This document shows positions 8,626 to 17,753 of a stretch of 64,000 nucleotides of DNA, piece by piece. The DNA lies in contig NC_013061.1 in assembly GCF_000023825.1 (NCBI RefSeq), positions 62,001 through 126,000 of the forward strand, read 5' to 3'. The notes under the pieces are model-generated. The model was not told the DNA's origin, did no database searches, and saw only the letters and a program-made list of their open reading frames with translations. The stretch is from Pedobacter heparinus DSM 2366. GTDB taxonomy: Bacteria > Bacteroidota > Bacteroidia > Sphingobacteriales > Sphingobacteriaceae. The translations under genes were made by a program, and so were the position numbers. Position 1 is the stretch's first letter, and each line of letters begins with the position of its first letter.

Positions 8626-10160
8626 CCCGACCAGCTGTCTCGGTCTAAACTCCGGTAATGTATGGCTTCTGCAAGGTGCTCCAGCGTAATGACGTTGCTG
8701 GCTGCAAGGTCGGCAATGGTTCTGGCCACCTTTAAAATCCGGTCGTATGCCCTGGCCGATAAACCCAGCTTTTCCATTGCTTTTTTAATGAGTGTTTGCC
8801 CGGCATCGTCTATTTTGCAGATCTCCCTTACCATATTGGGGCTCATCTGTGCATTGTAATGCAGGTTGGACCGGCTGCTGAACCTGAGGTCCTGAACAGC
8901 CCTGGCCCTGATCACCCTTTCCCTGATGGCGGCACTTTTTTCCGCTTTTACGGCCGAAGTCAGTTCATTAAAATTTACCGGGGTAACCTCTACATGCAGG
9001 TCTATACGGTCTAACAGCGGCCCCGAAATTTTACTCAGGTACTTTTGTACCTGCCCGGGAGCACAGATACATTCTTTTTCAGGGTGGTTAAAAAAACCGC
9101 AGGGGCAGGGGTTCATTGAGGCGATGAGCATAAAGCTTGCCGGGTATTCCACACTCAATCTTGCCCTGGAAATGGTTACCCGGCGGTCTTCAAGTGGTTG
9201 CCGCATTACTTCAAGTACACTTCGCTTAAACTCGGGCAGCTCATCTAAGAAAAGGACACCATTATGGGCCAGAGAAATTTCTCCTGGCTGCGGATTGGCC
9301 CCGCCACCTACCAGGGCCATATCTGAAATGGTATGGTGCGGACTTCGGTAAGGCCTTTCTGTCATCAGCGCATCGGCTGCATTCAGCTTTCCGGCTACAG
9401 AATGTATTTTAGTGGTCTCCAGGGCTTCATGCAGGTTTAAGGGCGGCAAAATTGTAGGCAAACGTTTGGCCAGCATGGTTTTTCCGGCCCCGGGAGGGCC
9501 AATCAGGATCAGGTTATGCCCCCCGGCCGCGGCAATTTCCAGTGCCCGTTTGATGTTTTCCTGGCCCCTCACATCCGAAAAATCCTGTTCATAATTGTTG
9601 ATGTGGTTTAAAAATTCGTCCCTGGTGTTCACCAGTACAGGGTGGGGCGCAAAGGAACCATTAAAAAAAGAAACAACTTCCATTAAATTGCACATCCCAT
9701 AAACGGCAATGTCGCTTACAATGGCGGCCTCCCTCGAATTCTCCTTGGGCAATATAAAACCTTTAAATCCGGCAGACCGGGCTTGTATGGAAATGGGTAA
9801 AGCTCCTTTTATGGGCTGCAGGCCGCCGTCTAACGACAGTTCTCCCATGATGAAGTATTTGTCTACTTCCGGGATTTCCAATTGACCAGAAGCCGCTAAA
9901 ATGGCGATCGCAATGGGCAGATCGTAGGCTGAACCTTCCTTGCGGATATCTGCAGGGGCAAGGTTGATGACAATCTTTTGCCGGGGCATTTTAAGCCCGG
10001 CCGACTGGATCGCACTTTCTATCCTTCTCAGGCTTTCTTTAATTGCATTGTCGGGCAGGCCCACAATGTGGTACCTGTTGCCGCCGCCTATACTTACCTC
10101 TATGGTAATGGTTAAGGCATCAACCCCAAAAACGGCACTGCCATAAGTTTTTATCAGCAT
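8622..10160 (-). CDS. comM: YifB/ComM family Mg-chelatase-like AAA+ ATPase
   Basis: AAA+ ATPase of 512 residues, full length for the family. It has an N-terminal Lon-protease-like S5 fold ([20 protein letters not shown]), Walker [16 protein letters not shown] at about 221, Walker [12 protein letters not shown], a cysteine cluster [20 protein letters not shown], and a C-terminal lid ([20 protein letters not shown]). ComM in Haemophilus and Vibrio is a hexameric helicase that drives branch migration during natural transformation; in non-competent bacteria the role is less clear. The start codon lies immediately after the U-tract of a hairpin terminator-like element (10161-10204), which is unusual and makes the transcription signal for this gene hard to place. 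Confidence 0.93.
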   Translation of the reverse strand: MLIKTYGSAVFGVDALTITIEVSIGGGNRYHIVGLPDNAIKESLRRIESAIQSAGLKMPRQKIVINLAPADIRKEGSAYDLPIAIAILAASGQLEIPEVDKYFIMGELSLDGGLQPIKGALPISIQARSAGFKGFILPKENSREAAIVSDIAVYGMCNLMEVVSFFNGSFAPHPVLVNTRDEFLNHINNYEQDFSDVRGQENIKRALEIAAAGGHNLILIGPPGAGKTMLAKRLPTILPPLNLHEALETTKIHSVAGKLNAADALMTERPYRSPHHTISDMALVGGGANPQPGEISLAHNGVLFLDELPEFKRSVLEVMRQPLEDRRVTISRARLSVEYPASFMLIASMNPCPCGFFNHPEKECICAPGQVQKYLSKISGPLLDRIDLHVEVTPVNFNELTSAVKAEKSAAIRERVIRARAVQDLRFSSRSNLHYNAQMSPNMVREICKIDDAGQTLIKKAMEKLGLSARAYDRILKVARTIADLAASNVITLEHLAEAIHYRSLDRDSWSG

Positions 10161-10204
10161 AAAAAAATCGGTCTAAATCCACTACTGTGAATCTAGACCG
10201 ATTT
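10161..10204 (-). terminator. Hairpin with U7 tract between ffh and comM
   Basis: AAATCGGTCTA (10165-10175) and TAGACCGATTT (10194-10204) form a perfect 11-bp stem with an 18-nt loop. On the minus strand the stem is followed by seven U residues (10167-10161), the layout of an intrinsic terminator for ffh, whose stop is 44 bp upstream. The U-tract directly abuts the comM ATG at 10160, so the hairpin also forms the leader of any transcript reading into comM. Confidence 0.75.
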
Positions 10205-10248
10205 AACGATATGGTGGTCAAAAATCCTGAAATTATTTTCAGACAAGC

Positions 10249-11589
10249 CTACATTCTGCCCTGAGGCATTTTAGGCATGTTTTTCATCATCCTTGCTGCG
10301 GCAGCGGGATTAGAGAACTGCTTCATCACTTTACGCATGTCCTCAAACTGTTTGATCAGCTTGGTCACTTCCTCTATTTTATTGCCCGATCCTTTGGCAA
10401 TGCGCAGACGTCTGCTTTGCTGGATACTATCGGGGTTTTCACGCTCGTATTTGGTCATCGACTGGATAATGGCCTCTACATTTTTAAAGGCATCATCTTC
10501 AATGTCCACATTTTTCATCATCTTCCCTACACCAGGTATCATGCCCATCAGGTCTTTCATGTTACCCATTTTTTTGATCTGCTGGATCTGGTTGTAAAAG
10601 TCGTTGAAGTCAAATTTGTTCTTACGGATCTTTTTCTGCAGTTCTGCGGCTTCTTTCTCGTCAAACTGCTGCTGGGCACGCTCAACAAGGGAAACCACGT
10701 CACCCATGCCTAAAATACGTGAGGCCATCCTTTCCGGATAGAACACATCAAGGGCTTCCATTTTTTCGCCTGTACCGATAAATTTGATCGGCTTGTTCAC
10801 TACAGATTTAATGGAAAGGGCCGCACCACCACGGGTATCACCATCTAATTTGGTCAGTACCACCCCTGTAAAATCGAGCCTGTCGTTAAATGCTTTGGCT
10901 GTATTTACGGCATCCTGTCCGGTCATGGCATCTACAACAAAGAGGATCTCATGCGGTTTGGTACTTTCTTTTACAGCGGCAATCTCATCCATCATCTGCT
11001 CATCTATTGCTAAACGACCTGCAGTATCTATAATGATGACATTGTTTTGCTGTTTTTTACCCTCTGCAATCCCTTCCAGGGCAATCCCAACGGGATCTTT
11101 AGAGGCCGTGTTGGCATACACCGGAACACCGATCTGCTCGCCAAGGATCTGCAGCTGGTCTACCGCTGCAGGCCGGTATACGTCGCCTGCTACCAGTAAA
11201 GGTTTCTTGCCTTTGTTTTTCAGGAAGTTGGCCAGCTTACCGGTAAAAGTGGTTTTACCCGCACCGTTTAAACCGGCAATTAATATAATGGTTGGATTTG
11301 TTTTTAAATCAAGCTCCGTTACCTCACCACCCATTAAGGCTGCAAGCTCATCGTTCATGATCTTGGTCAGCAACTGGCCCGGCGAAACAGCCGTAAGTAC
11401 ATTGGCGCCCAAAGCTTTTTCTTTTACCTCATCGGTAAAGCTCTTGGCCGTTTTGTAATTTACGTCGGCGTCTAATAAAGCCTTACGGATCTCTTTCATG
11501 GTTTCAGCCACGTTGATCTCGGTAATGCTGCCTTGTCCTTTTAAAACTTTAAACGCACGGTCTAGCTTGTCCTGTAAATTTTCAAACAT
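10249..11589 (-). CDS. ffh: Signal recognition particle protein Ffh
   Basis: SRP54-type GTPase of 446 residues that binds the SRP RNA and signal sequences of nascent membrane proteins and docks to FtsY. N domain at about 1-85; G domain with G1 GLNGAGKTTFTGKLA at about 106, G3 DTAGRLAID, and TKLDGDTRGGAALS; methionine-rich M domain from about 300 to the end (MGNMKDLMGMIPGVGKMMK and the terminal MMKNMPKMPQGRM). Length and motif order are normal. A strong hairpin terminator follows the gene on its downstream side. Confidence 0.98.
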   Translation of the reverse strand: MFENLQDKLDRAFKVLKGQGSITEINVAETMKEIRKALLDADVNYKTAKSFTDEVKEKALGANVLTAVSPGQLLTKIMNDELAALMGGEVTELDLKTNPTIILIAGLNGAGKTTFTGKLANFLKNKGKKPLLVAGDVYRPAAVDQLQILGEQIGVPVYANTASKDPVGIALEGIAEGKKQQNNVIIIDTAGRLAIDEQMMDEIAAVKESTKPHEILFVVDAMTGQDAVNTAKAFNDRLDFTGVVLTKLDGDTRGGAALSIKSVVNKPIKFIGTGEKMEALDVFYPERMASRILGMGDVVSLVERAQQQFDEKEAAELQKKIRKNKFDFNDFYNQIQQIKKMGNMKDLMGMIPGVGKMMKNVDIEDDAFKNVEAIIQSMTKYERENPDSIQQSRRLRIAKGSGNKIEEVTKLIKQFEDMRKVMKQFSNPAAAARMMKNMPKMPQGRM

Positions 11590-11671
11590 TTCTTTTAATG
11601 CTTAGTGTTCAATTTTTGTAGCTCCAAAGGTATTAATTTTGGAGGAAAAGATGGGGGAATAATAAAAAGTA

Positions 11672-12697
11672 TTAGCGCGGGAAGATAAACATCACACCCA
11701 GGGCAAGTGTCTGGCTTCCCTGTATCTTGGTGTCGTTGTCCCTGTCAAACAAACCAACACCTGTAAGTGAAACATTCATCAGCCGGTTTAATTTAGAGGA
11801 AATAGAAACATCCAGGCGATGGTCTATGTTGACCAGCGCCCTGTCGTACGGGATAAACATCTGGTACCTGGATTTAAGCATGGTATTGGTGAAAATCTCT
11901 TTTTCAAAATTGCTCACAATCTGAAAAGCCAGCTCGTTCTTAAACTTTTTGTTGAAATCGACCCCATATTTTGTCTGACCTTTGGTCATGACCCCAGTAC
12001 TGAAGTTTTTGGTATAATAAACGGCGGTATCCAGCACAAAAGTTTGTCGCGCGGTTCCAGTACCAATACGTGTAGAAAAGAATTTGTTGGGCTTGTACTC
12101 AAAACCGAATGATTCGGTGAGGTAGCCGGGGGCCATAAATTTAGAAATCAGGTATTTGTCTTCAGTTCCTTCTTTATCCTTGCCATAGGCAAAACCAGCA
12201 TCAAATTGCGATTCAAAACTTACAGATCCAAAGAAATACCAGTTTTTAGACAATTGAATTGCCGCCTTATTGTCCCAGAAAATCCGGTCGCGTGTTTTCT
12301 TTTGCAACTGGTCTTTGTTCCTGATCTTCCCATATTCCAGGATCACCTCGCTTACATAGCTATAGCTTTCTTTGGAGTATTCAGCCTTGTAGTTTACCAG
12401 GCCGCCTATGGCCAGTGAGTTTACCCCGCCGCCTTTCCAGTTGTTGGAAAAAGTGGCCTGGTTTACATTGATGCCTACAGAAGTCCGGGTTTTCCAGTAG
12501 TTTACCCTTGCATCTATTACAATAGGAGTCAGTGGCACCGCTTTAAAAGGAATGGTACCGCTTCTTGAAGGCAGAGGACTCCGCTTTAATTTAATGTCAA
12601 GTCCTTTGGTATTGATCTGGATCGTGTCAATCTCCTGTGCTTGCAGGCTTGTCGTACCGATAAAAACTAAAAGTAAGTAGGCATAAAAAATCTTCAT
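11672..12697 (-). CDS. DUF3078 family outer-membrane protein
   Basis: Protein of 341 residues from the ATG at 12697, which starts a clean signal peptide (MKIFYAYLLLVFIGTTSLQAQ). The body is rich in alternating hydrophobic/polar strands with aromatic ends typical of an outer-membrane beta-barrel, for example VNYWKTRTSVGINVNQATFS near the N-terminus and the terminal SQTLALGVMFIFPR ending in a hydrophobic C-terminal strand. I recognise it as the DUF3078 family of Bacteroidota; no function is known. It lies 82 bp downstream of ffh's start on the same strand. Confidence 0.82.
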   Translation of the reverse strand: MKIFYAYLLLVFIGTTSLQAQEIDTIQINTKGLDIKLKRSPLPSRSGTIPFKAVPLTPIVIDARVNYWKTRTSVGINVNQATFSNNWKGGGVNSLAIGGLVNYKAEYSKESYSYVSEVILEYGKIRNKDQLQKKTRDRIFWDNKAAIQLSKNWYFFGSVSFESQFDAGFAYGKDKEGTEDKYLISKFMAPGYLTESFGFEYKPNKFFSTRIGTGTARQTFVLDTAVYYTKNFSTGVMTKGQTKYGVDFNKKFKNELAFQIVSNFEKEIFTNTMLKSRYQMFIPYDRALVNIDHRLDVSISSKLNRLMNVSLTGVGLFDRDNDTKIQGSQTLALGVMFIFPR

Positions 12698-12721
12698 TCC
12701 TACAAAGAAAAACAAAAAAAA

Positions 12722-13045
12722 TCAAACATACTTTATCCAGGCAAAAAACTTCCTTTTCTTCAGGTAAACAAGGTCATGCTCATGTGCATAGGCCTCTTTT
12801 TCAAAAAGGATATTAAAATAGGCCAGGTAGTGATTTTTAAAGCGGACAAGGTTAACCAGGTAATTCAGCAGGTATAACAGGTAAAAAGGCAGGATCAGTA
12901 ACTCCAGCTGCTGCCTGAAATGGATGCGCTCGTGGTTTACCAGCACCGGGTCTGTTTTCATCCGTACATCTTTAATGATGATAAAGGGAAATATTGCCAT
13001 CCCGTTTGCCGGGAGCCTGCTCCATATCAGAAACCAGGGTTTCAA
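12722..13045 (-). CDS. Small membrane protein with HExxH motif
   Basis: Protein of 107 residues. It contains LVNHERIHFRQQLELL at about 36-51, which has the zinc-metallopeptidase pattern HExxH (HERIH), a hydrophobic segment (ILPFYLLYLLNYLVNLV), and FEKEAYAHEHD about 35 residues later, where Glu could be a third zinc ligand. The small size makes it a minimal metallopeptidase-like protein; the activity is unproven. Its start overlaps the stop of the upstream gene (13042-13794) by 4 bp, so the two are translationally coupled. Confidence 0.72.
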   Translation of the reverse strand: MKPWFLIWSRLPANGMAIFPFIIIKDVRMKTDPVLVNHERIHFRQQLELLILPFYLLYLLNYLVNLVRFKNHYLAYFNILFEKEAYAHEHDLVYLKKRKFFAWIKYV

Positions 13046-13794
13046 AACTGCTCCACGTTTATTTTAGGCAATGCCGGTAGCCTGAAGGCCGAAGGATTGC
13101 GTTTATAGCTGGCATAACTGTTCCGCAGGTATACCACAAAGGCATAATCAGAAGCCGCTAAAACAAACTGATAGGAAGGCCGGTATTGCTGCATAAAATC
13201 TTCAGCTTCATAATCGCTGATCTGCAACACCCGTTTAACATAATCGGGTTTAAAACGGTAATCAATAATGGCCTCCTTATAGTCCCGTTCCAGTATTTTC
13301 TGCAAATGCCGGGCATTTTTCCCTTCACGGCTCAGCAGGTTATAAATGGCATCAATGCCAAGGCCTGCACCGCCCAGACCTAAATTGAGCAGATCTTTTG
13401 CTTTACCCTTGTCCAGTTTATACTTGTATTCCTTTAATGTTTTTTCATGACGTTCCCTGGGCGTGTATTTGTCGCCTATAATGGCCACCTCCTTTAAGGT
13501 AATCCCTAAAGATTTCAGCTGAAAATATACTGCTTTCTGTCCATTTAGCACAACTGTGTCCAGCGCATAACCCTGTAAAACAGCAAACAGCGTATCGCCG
13601 GGTTTCGCCTTAATACTGAACTCGCCTTTAGGGGTATTGTAAATCCCCTCATCATTGGCCGAATTGTAGATGTAAACTTTGGCCAGTCTCAGTTTGGAAT
13701 CCTTGTCTACCACAAAGCCCTGCACAGTACCCTGCTGTGCAAATACCTTAAATGCCAAACCATAGAAAACGAGCAGGAGAATAAAAACCTTCAT
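13042..13794 (-). CDS. Secreted protein with carboxypeptidase-regulatory-like domain
   Basis: Protein of 250 residues with a signal peptide (MKVFILLLVFYGLAFKVFAQ) and an N-terminal CarboxypepD_reg-like beta-sandwich at about 21-100 (GTVQGFVVDKDSKLRLAKVY, GEFSIKAKPGDTLFAVLQGY). The remaining 150 residues are mainly helical and charged (YTPRERHEKTLKEYKYKLDK). This domain usually appears at the N-terminus of TonB-dependent receptors, but here it is alone in a small exported protein. It is coupled by a 4-bp overlap to the HExxH protein downstream, suggesting a shared envelope task. Confidence 0.78.
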   Translation of the reverse strand: MKVFILLLVFYGLAFKVFAQQGTVQGFVVDKDSKLRLAKVYIYNSANDEGIYNTPKGEFSIKAKPGDTLFAVLQGYALDTVVLNGQKAVYFQLKSLGITLKEVAIIGDKYTPRERHEKTLKEYKYKLDKGKAKDLLNLGLGGAGLGIDAIYNLLSREGKNARHLQKILERDYKEAIIDYRFKPDYVKRVLQISDYEAEDFMQQYRPSYQFVLAASDYAFVVYLRNSYASYKRNPSAFRLPALPKINVEQF

Positions 13795-13841
13795 TTAATA
13801 CAAAATTACAAGATAACGATAATGCCGTAATAATATTAACA

Positions 13842-14753
13842 TTATTTAACTAAGACCAGCTTTTGTCCGATCTTAATCCCGGTATCTGTAAGGTTATTTA
13901 AGGTTTTAAGTTCATCAATGCTGATGTTGAACCTTTTAGAAATGCCATATAGCGTATCGCCCTGTTTAACAGTGTAGCTTGTGGGTTTAAATATTGGCGC
14001 AACATCAGGCCTGGCGGCCGAAGTGTCCTGTACTACAGGGGCTGATATCTTTAAGGTATCCGGTGTTTTGATCACTTGTTTTGACGGAGGGACCTCTACC
14101 GGTGTAAACTTCTTCTTCTCGTTAGGGATGTTGGCATTGATCTCTGTAAACACTTTATCTTCCCGCTTCAGCTTGTCCCTTTCCGATTCCGGCTGATCAT
14201 ACTGGTACAGCTGGTACTTATCGATCACATTGATGAGCATGTCGGGATACCTGGGATTTGTGGCGTAGCCAGCCTGCTTTAAGCCATAAGCCCAGTTTTT
14301 GTAATCGTTCTTGTCCAGCTCAAACAAAAAACTGTAGCGTTTTCTTTTCAAGAACTCCGAATGGTCTTTATACGATTCCCGGGCATCTTTATATACCCTG
14401 AAACAATCGTTTGCCTGGTCGTCATCCTTATAGTAAGCTTTGCCTTTCCATTCAGAGGTACACTTAATGCCAAAGTGGTTGTTGGCATACTTGGCCAGGC
14501 TGCTGTTGCCGCTTCCCGACTCGATAATGCCCTGTGCCAGGGTAATGCTGGCCGGAATGCCATATTTGTTCATTTCTTCTACGGCCACAGCTTTAAAGGC
14601 TTCAATATAATTTAGTGTGGTATAAGATTTAACATCGGGATTGGCTTTATTGGCTGCCTTTTCAATTTGCTTGTTGTTGCGGCTATACTTTTTAGTTTTA
14701 CATGCGCTAAAAAAAACAAGGGTCAGTGCTAAGGCTAATAATCTGTTGTTCAT
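13842..14753 (-). CDS. Glucosaminidase-LysM lipoprotein
   Basis: Peptidoglycan hydrolase of 303 residues. The N-terminus (LALALTLVFFSAC) has a lipobox Cys at about 18, indicating a lipoprotein. The glucosaminidase (FlgJ/LytG-type) domain covers about 50-195, with GIPASITLAQGIIESGSGNS carrying the family's catalytic Glu, and NHFGIK. A proline-rich linker follows, and one LysM domain closes the protein (YTVKQGDTLYGISKRFNISI). The enzyme is expected to cut N-acetylglucosaminyl bonds in the wall. It starts 1 nt inside the stop of its tandem paralogue at 14753-15433, showing translational coupling. Confidence 0.9.
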   Translation of the reverse strand: MNNRLLALALTLVFFSACKTKKYSRNNKQIEKAANKANPDVKSYTTLNYIEAFKAVAVEEMNKYGIPASITLAQGIIESGSGNSSLAKYANNHFGIKCTSEWKGKAYYKDDDQANDCFRVYKDARESYKDHSEFLKRKRYSFLFELDKNDYKNWAYGLKQAGYATNPRYPDMLINVIDKYQLYQYDQPESERDKLKREDKVFTEINANIPNEKKKFTPVEVPPSKQVIKTPDTLKISAPVVQDTSAARPDVAPIFKPTSYTVKQGDTLYGISKRFNISIDELKTLNNLTDTGIKIGQKLVLVK

Positions 14754-15433
14754 TATAGTTTAAGTTTTTGTCCGGGTTTAATGGCCGGGCCTTTTAATCC
14801 GTTCTTTTTCATTAATGCTGCGGGCGTAGTGTGTCGCGCTTTGGCAATGTTGTGCAGGTTGTCGCCAGCCTTAACCGTATAGGTTTTTGCAGTGCTGCGC
14901 CTGTTGCGGCTGGTTACACGGACTTCCGGTGCTGCAGGTTCTGTATAATCTTCCGGCCTTTCGTCGTATTGATAAAGGTTGTTTTTTTTAATGATGCCAA
15001 TGATCTGGGCAGCCCAGGTCCGGCTCCTCGCATACCCTCCGCGCTGTATCCCCCTGGCCCAGCTCTTGTAATCGTACTGGTCATATTTGTCAAACAAGGT
15101 CCTGAAAGCCATTCTGCTGGTCAGAAATTCTATAAAATGATCGTAAGATTCCAGTGCGCTGGGGTAATCTTTATAAGCAGAACGGATTTCATTGTTGCTG
15201 TTTGCCCCTTTTATTCCGAAATGGTTGTTCAGGTAACGGGCAATTTTACTGGTGCCGGCAGCCGATTCATGGATGGCAACCGCCAGGATCACACTTGCCG
15301 GAATTTTATATTCACGCATCAGGCCCTGTGCATGCTCTGCATAAGAATCGATGTAATCTTCTGTGGTCTGTGCCGCAGCACTAAAAGTAAGAATGGTAAA
15401 ACATAGCCCGGTATACAGTAGTGTTTTAAACAT
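14753..15433 (-). CDS. Secreted glucosaminidase-LysM protein
   Basis: Paralogue of the next gene, 226 residues, with a signal peptide ending in FSAAAQ, so secreted and not lipidated. The glucosaminidase domain at about 25-165 includes KIPASVILAVAIHESAAGTS (catalytic Glu in HESA) and NHFGIKG. A short basic linker (RVTSRNRRSTAKT) leads to a single C-terminal LysM (YTVKAGDNLHNIAKARHTTP). The pair of one soluble and one lipid-anchored enzyme with the same domain plan suggests division of labour between periplasm and outer membrane, which is inference. Confidence 0.9.
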   Translation of the reverse strand: MFKTLLYTGLCFTILTFSAAAQTTEDYIDSYAEHAQGLMREYKIPASVILAVAIHESAAGTSKIARYLNNHFGIKGANSNNEIRSAYKDYPSALESYDHFIEFLTSRMAFRTLFDKYDQYDYKSWARGIQRGGYARSRTWAAQIIGIIKKNNLYQYDERPEDYTEPAAPEVRVTSRNRRSTAKTYTVKAGDNLHNIAKARHTTPAALMKKNGLKGPAIKPGQKLKL

Positions 15434-15435
15434 AA

Positions 15436-16071
15436 TTATTTTTTTCTGATGACAAATAACCCATCCCTGACCGGCAGGATCAGTTTTTCTATGCGGGTGT
15501 CTGCAGCAATTTTATCGTTAAATGTAGTGATATTTCTGGTGTCCTTATCGGGATTGCTGTTCAGTACTTTTCCACTCCACAATACATTATCAACAATGAT
15601 CAGCCCCCCCGGCCTTACCTTGTCGAAGATCAGGTCGTAATACCTGCCGTTGTTCTTTTTATCCGCATCAATAAAAACCAGGTCAAATGTTTCGTCCAGA
15701 TGGTTAACCGTTTCTGTGGCATCCCCCAGGATGTATTTTATTTTATCGTTATAGCCCGAGGCTTCAAAATTACGGCGTACCATTTCTTCCAGCTCCTCAT
15801 TGATGTCCAAAGTATAAATGAGCCCGTTTGCTGTTAAACCTTCGGCCAGGCAAAGCGTGGCATAGCCGGTAAAAGTACCGATTTCCAGGATCCTGCCAGG
15901 ATTGGTCAGTTTACTGAGCATGCTCAGTACGCGGCCCTGGTAATGCCCGGAGAGCATCCTCGGCATTAAAACCTTAAGGTTCGTTTCCCGGTCAATCTTT
16001 TGCAGTAAGTCGCTTTCCGGTTCACAATAACCGAGCAGCAGTTGCTGCATATCGTCGCTAATTAAACTCAT
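15436..16071 (-). CDS. O-methyltransferase (class I SAM-dependent)
   Basis: Methyltransferase of 211 residues in the caffeoyl-CoA/catechol O-methyltransferase-like family. The SAM-binding motif I is ILEIGTFTGYATLCLAEGL at about 62-80, motif II LIYTLDINEE, and the metal-binding aspartate motif DLVFIDADKKNN at about 130-141, followed by LIIVDNVLWSGKV. Such enzymes methylate small hydroxylated substrates with a divalent cation; the substrate here is unknown. It sits 9 bp downstream of ruvX and 2 bp upstream of the glucosaminidase gene, within a run of minus-strand genes. Confidence 0.9.
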   Translation of the reverse strand: MSLISDDMQQLLLGYCEPESDLLQKIDRETNLKVLMPRMLSGHYQGRVLSMLSKLTNPGRILEIGTFTGYATLCLAEGLTANGLIYTLDINEELEEMVRRNFEASGYNDKIKYILGDATETVNHLDETFDLVFIDADKKNNGRYYDLIFDKVRPGGLIIVDNVLWSGKVLNSNPDKDTRNITTFNDKIAADTRIEKLILPVRDGLFVIRKK

Positions 16072-16080
16072 ATAATTTTC

Positions 16081-16497
16081 TTATAAACGGTGCTGTTCCA
16101 TAAAATATTGCAGAATTATAGTTGCCGATATGGTGTCTACACGTTCTTTATTTTTTCTGTCCTGTTTTTTCAGGCCGCTTTGCATAATGGCCTGATGGGC
16201 AAGTTTTGAAGTAAAACGCTCATCTATCCAGTATTGCGGAATATCCGGAAAAGTTTTTTTCAAAGTTTTGGCAAAGCCTTTTACATGCTGGGCAGATTCG
16301 GAGGGTGTGCCGTCCATTTGTTTGGGGTCGCCAAAAACAAAGGCTTCTACCTGTTCTGCCAACAGGTATTTTTTCAGGTACTCCACAATGTCCTTAGGGT
16401 GTATGGTGTCCAGGCCTGTTGCAATAATCTGCAGGGGGTCTGTAACGGCTATCCCGATACGTTTGGTACCATAATCAAAAGCTAGGATTCTGGGCAT
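16081..16497 (-). CDS. ruvX: Putative Holliday junction resolvase RuvX (YqgF)
   Basis: RNase H-fold nuclease of 138 residues, typical length. Motifs: ILAFDYGTKRIGIAVTDPLQ at about 4-23 with the first catalytic Asp, FVFGDPKQMDGTPSESA, YWIDERFTSKLA with DER, and KKQDRKNKERVDTISATIIL carrying the final catalytic Asp. In Escherichia coli the homologue processes the 5' end of pre-16S rRNA; resolvase activity has been reported for some members. It is divergent from holB. Confidence 0.93.
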   Translation of the reverse strand: MPRILAFDYGTKRIGIAVTDPLQIIATGLDTIHPKDIVEYLKKYLLAEQVEAFVFGDPKQMDGTPSESAQHVKGFAKTLKKTFPDIPQYWIDERFTSKLAHQAIMQSGLKKQDRKNKERVDTISATIILQYFMEQHRL

Positions 16498-16602
16498 GCT
16501 GGCAAAGATAATAAAACCTGGAGCAAATGGTTAGCCGGCCAGTACTTGTCAACTTTGGGGGCAGTACCACCCAAGTCTTAAAATTTTACTATTTTGCACC
16601 AA

Positions 16603-17751
16603 ATGCAATTTAAAGAGATCACCGGTCAGGAAAACGTAAAGCAGCAATTGTTACAAACAGTTGCAGAGAACAGGATCAGTCATGCCCAGTTGTTTTTGTC
16701 GTGCGATGGCAGCGGGGCTTTGCCACTTGCTATCGCCTATGCACAGTACATCAATTGTTTAGACAAACAGGAAAACGACAGTTGCGGGCTTTGTTCATCC
16801 TGCCGTAAGTACGAAAGGTATATTCATCCCGATCTGCATTTTTCCTATCCTTTTTTTGCTTCCAAAGATGTAAAAACAGCAGTTGATGTGCTGGAAGAGT
16901 GGAGGAGCATGCTCCTGGCCGATGCTTATTTTGATATAGACATCTGGCGATCTAAATTAAATGCCGAGAACAAACAGGCCAATATCAACATTGCAGAATG
17001 TCATGATATCATAAAAAAATTAAGCTATAAAGCATTTGAGGCCCATACCAAGGTGCTCATTATGTGGCTGCCCGAATACCTGGATAAAGAAGGGAACGCC
17101 TTATTAAAAATTATTGAAGAACCGCCGCAAAACACACTGTTCATTTTGGTGGCCAATAACCAGGAACAAATCCTTTCTACTTTGCTGTCGCGCACACAGA
17201 TTGTGAAAATACCAAAGCTTTCTCATGCTACCGTAGAAAACTATTTAATGGAAGCACATGGCTTACCCGAAAACCAGGCTACAGAATATAGCTTCCTGGC
17301 CGATGGAAACCTGATAGAGGCCAAATCGCTGGTAGCGAATATCCATAACGACAATGCAGATAAGTTTGCCGACTGGCTGCGGATGGGTTATGGCAACCGG
17401 GTGCTCGATCTGGCTGCTTTTACTGAGCAGGCCGCTGGCTGGGGAAGAGAAAACCAAAAGAATTTTTTAAAGTACGGCATCAGCTTTCTGAGGGAATGCA
17501 GCTTGTTGCTGACTGGGGCCGATGACCTGGTAAAACTGCCTTCAAGGGTACTTGAAACCGCGAAAAAGCTGGCTACCCATGTGCTCGACCTGAATATGGC
17601 GGATGCCATTATCTCGGAACTGGAGCAGGCGCATTATCACATTGAACGAAATGCAAATCCTAAAATTCTGTTTTTAGATGTATCTTTACAATTGGTAAAA
17701 ATAATTAAGTTTAAAACGCTCCCGAAAGGGACTCAATATATATACAATTAA
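16603..17751 (+). CDS. holB: DNA polymerase III subunit delta' (HolB)
   Basis: Clamp-loader subunit of 382 residues from the ATG at 16603. N-terminal AAA+ fold (FKEITGQENVKQQLLQTVAE), a zinc-binding cysteine set (CLDKQENDSCGLCSSCRKYE), and the sensor region NALLKIIEEPPQNTLFILVA followed by LSRTQIVKIPKLS. Part of the Walker A loop is degenerate (LSCDGSGALPLAIAYA), as is normal for delta'. It opens an apparent operon with ricT (2 bp later) and gldH, an order I associate with Bacteroidota. Confidence 0.9.
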   Translation: MQFKEITGQENVKQQLLQTVAENRISHAQLFLSCDGSGALPLAIAYAQYINCLDKQENDSCGLCSSCRKYERYIHPDLHFSYPFFASKDVKTAVDVLEEWRSMLLADAYFDIDIWRSKLNAENKQANINIAECHDIIKKLSYKAFEAHTKVLIMWLPEYLDKEGNALLKIIEEPPQNTLFILVANNQEQILSTLLSRTQIVKIPKLSHATVENYLMEAHGLPENQATEYSFLADGNLIEAKSLVANIHNDNADKFADWLRMGYGNRVLDLAAFTEQAAGWGRENQKNFLKYGISFLRECSLLLTGADDLVKLPSRVLETAKKLATHVLDLNMADAIISELEQAHYHIERNANPKILFLDVSLQLVKIIKFKTLPKGTQYIYN

Positions 17752-17753
17752 TT

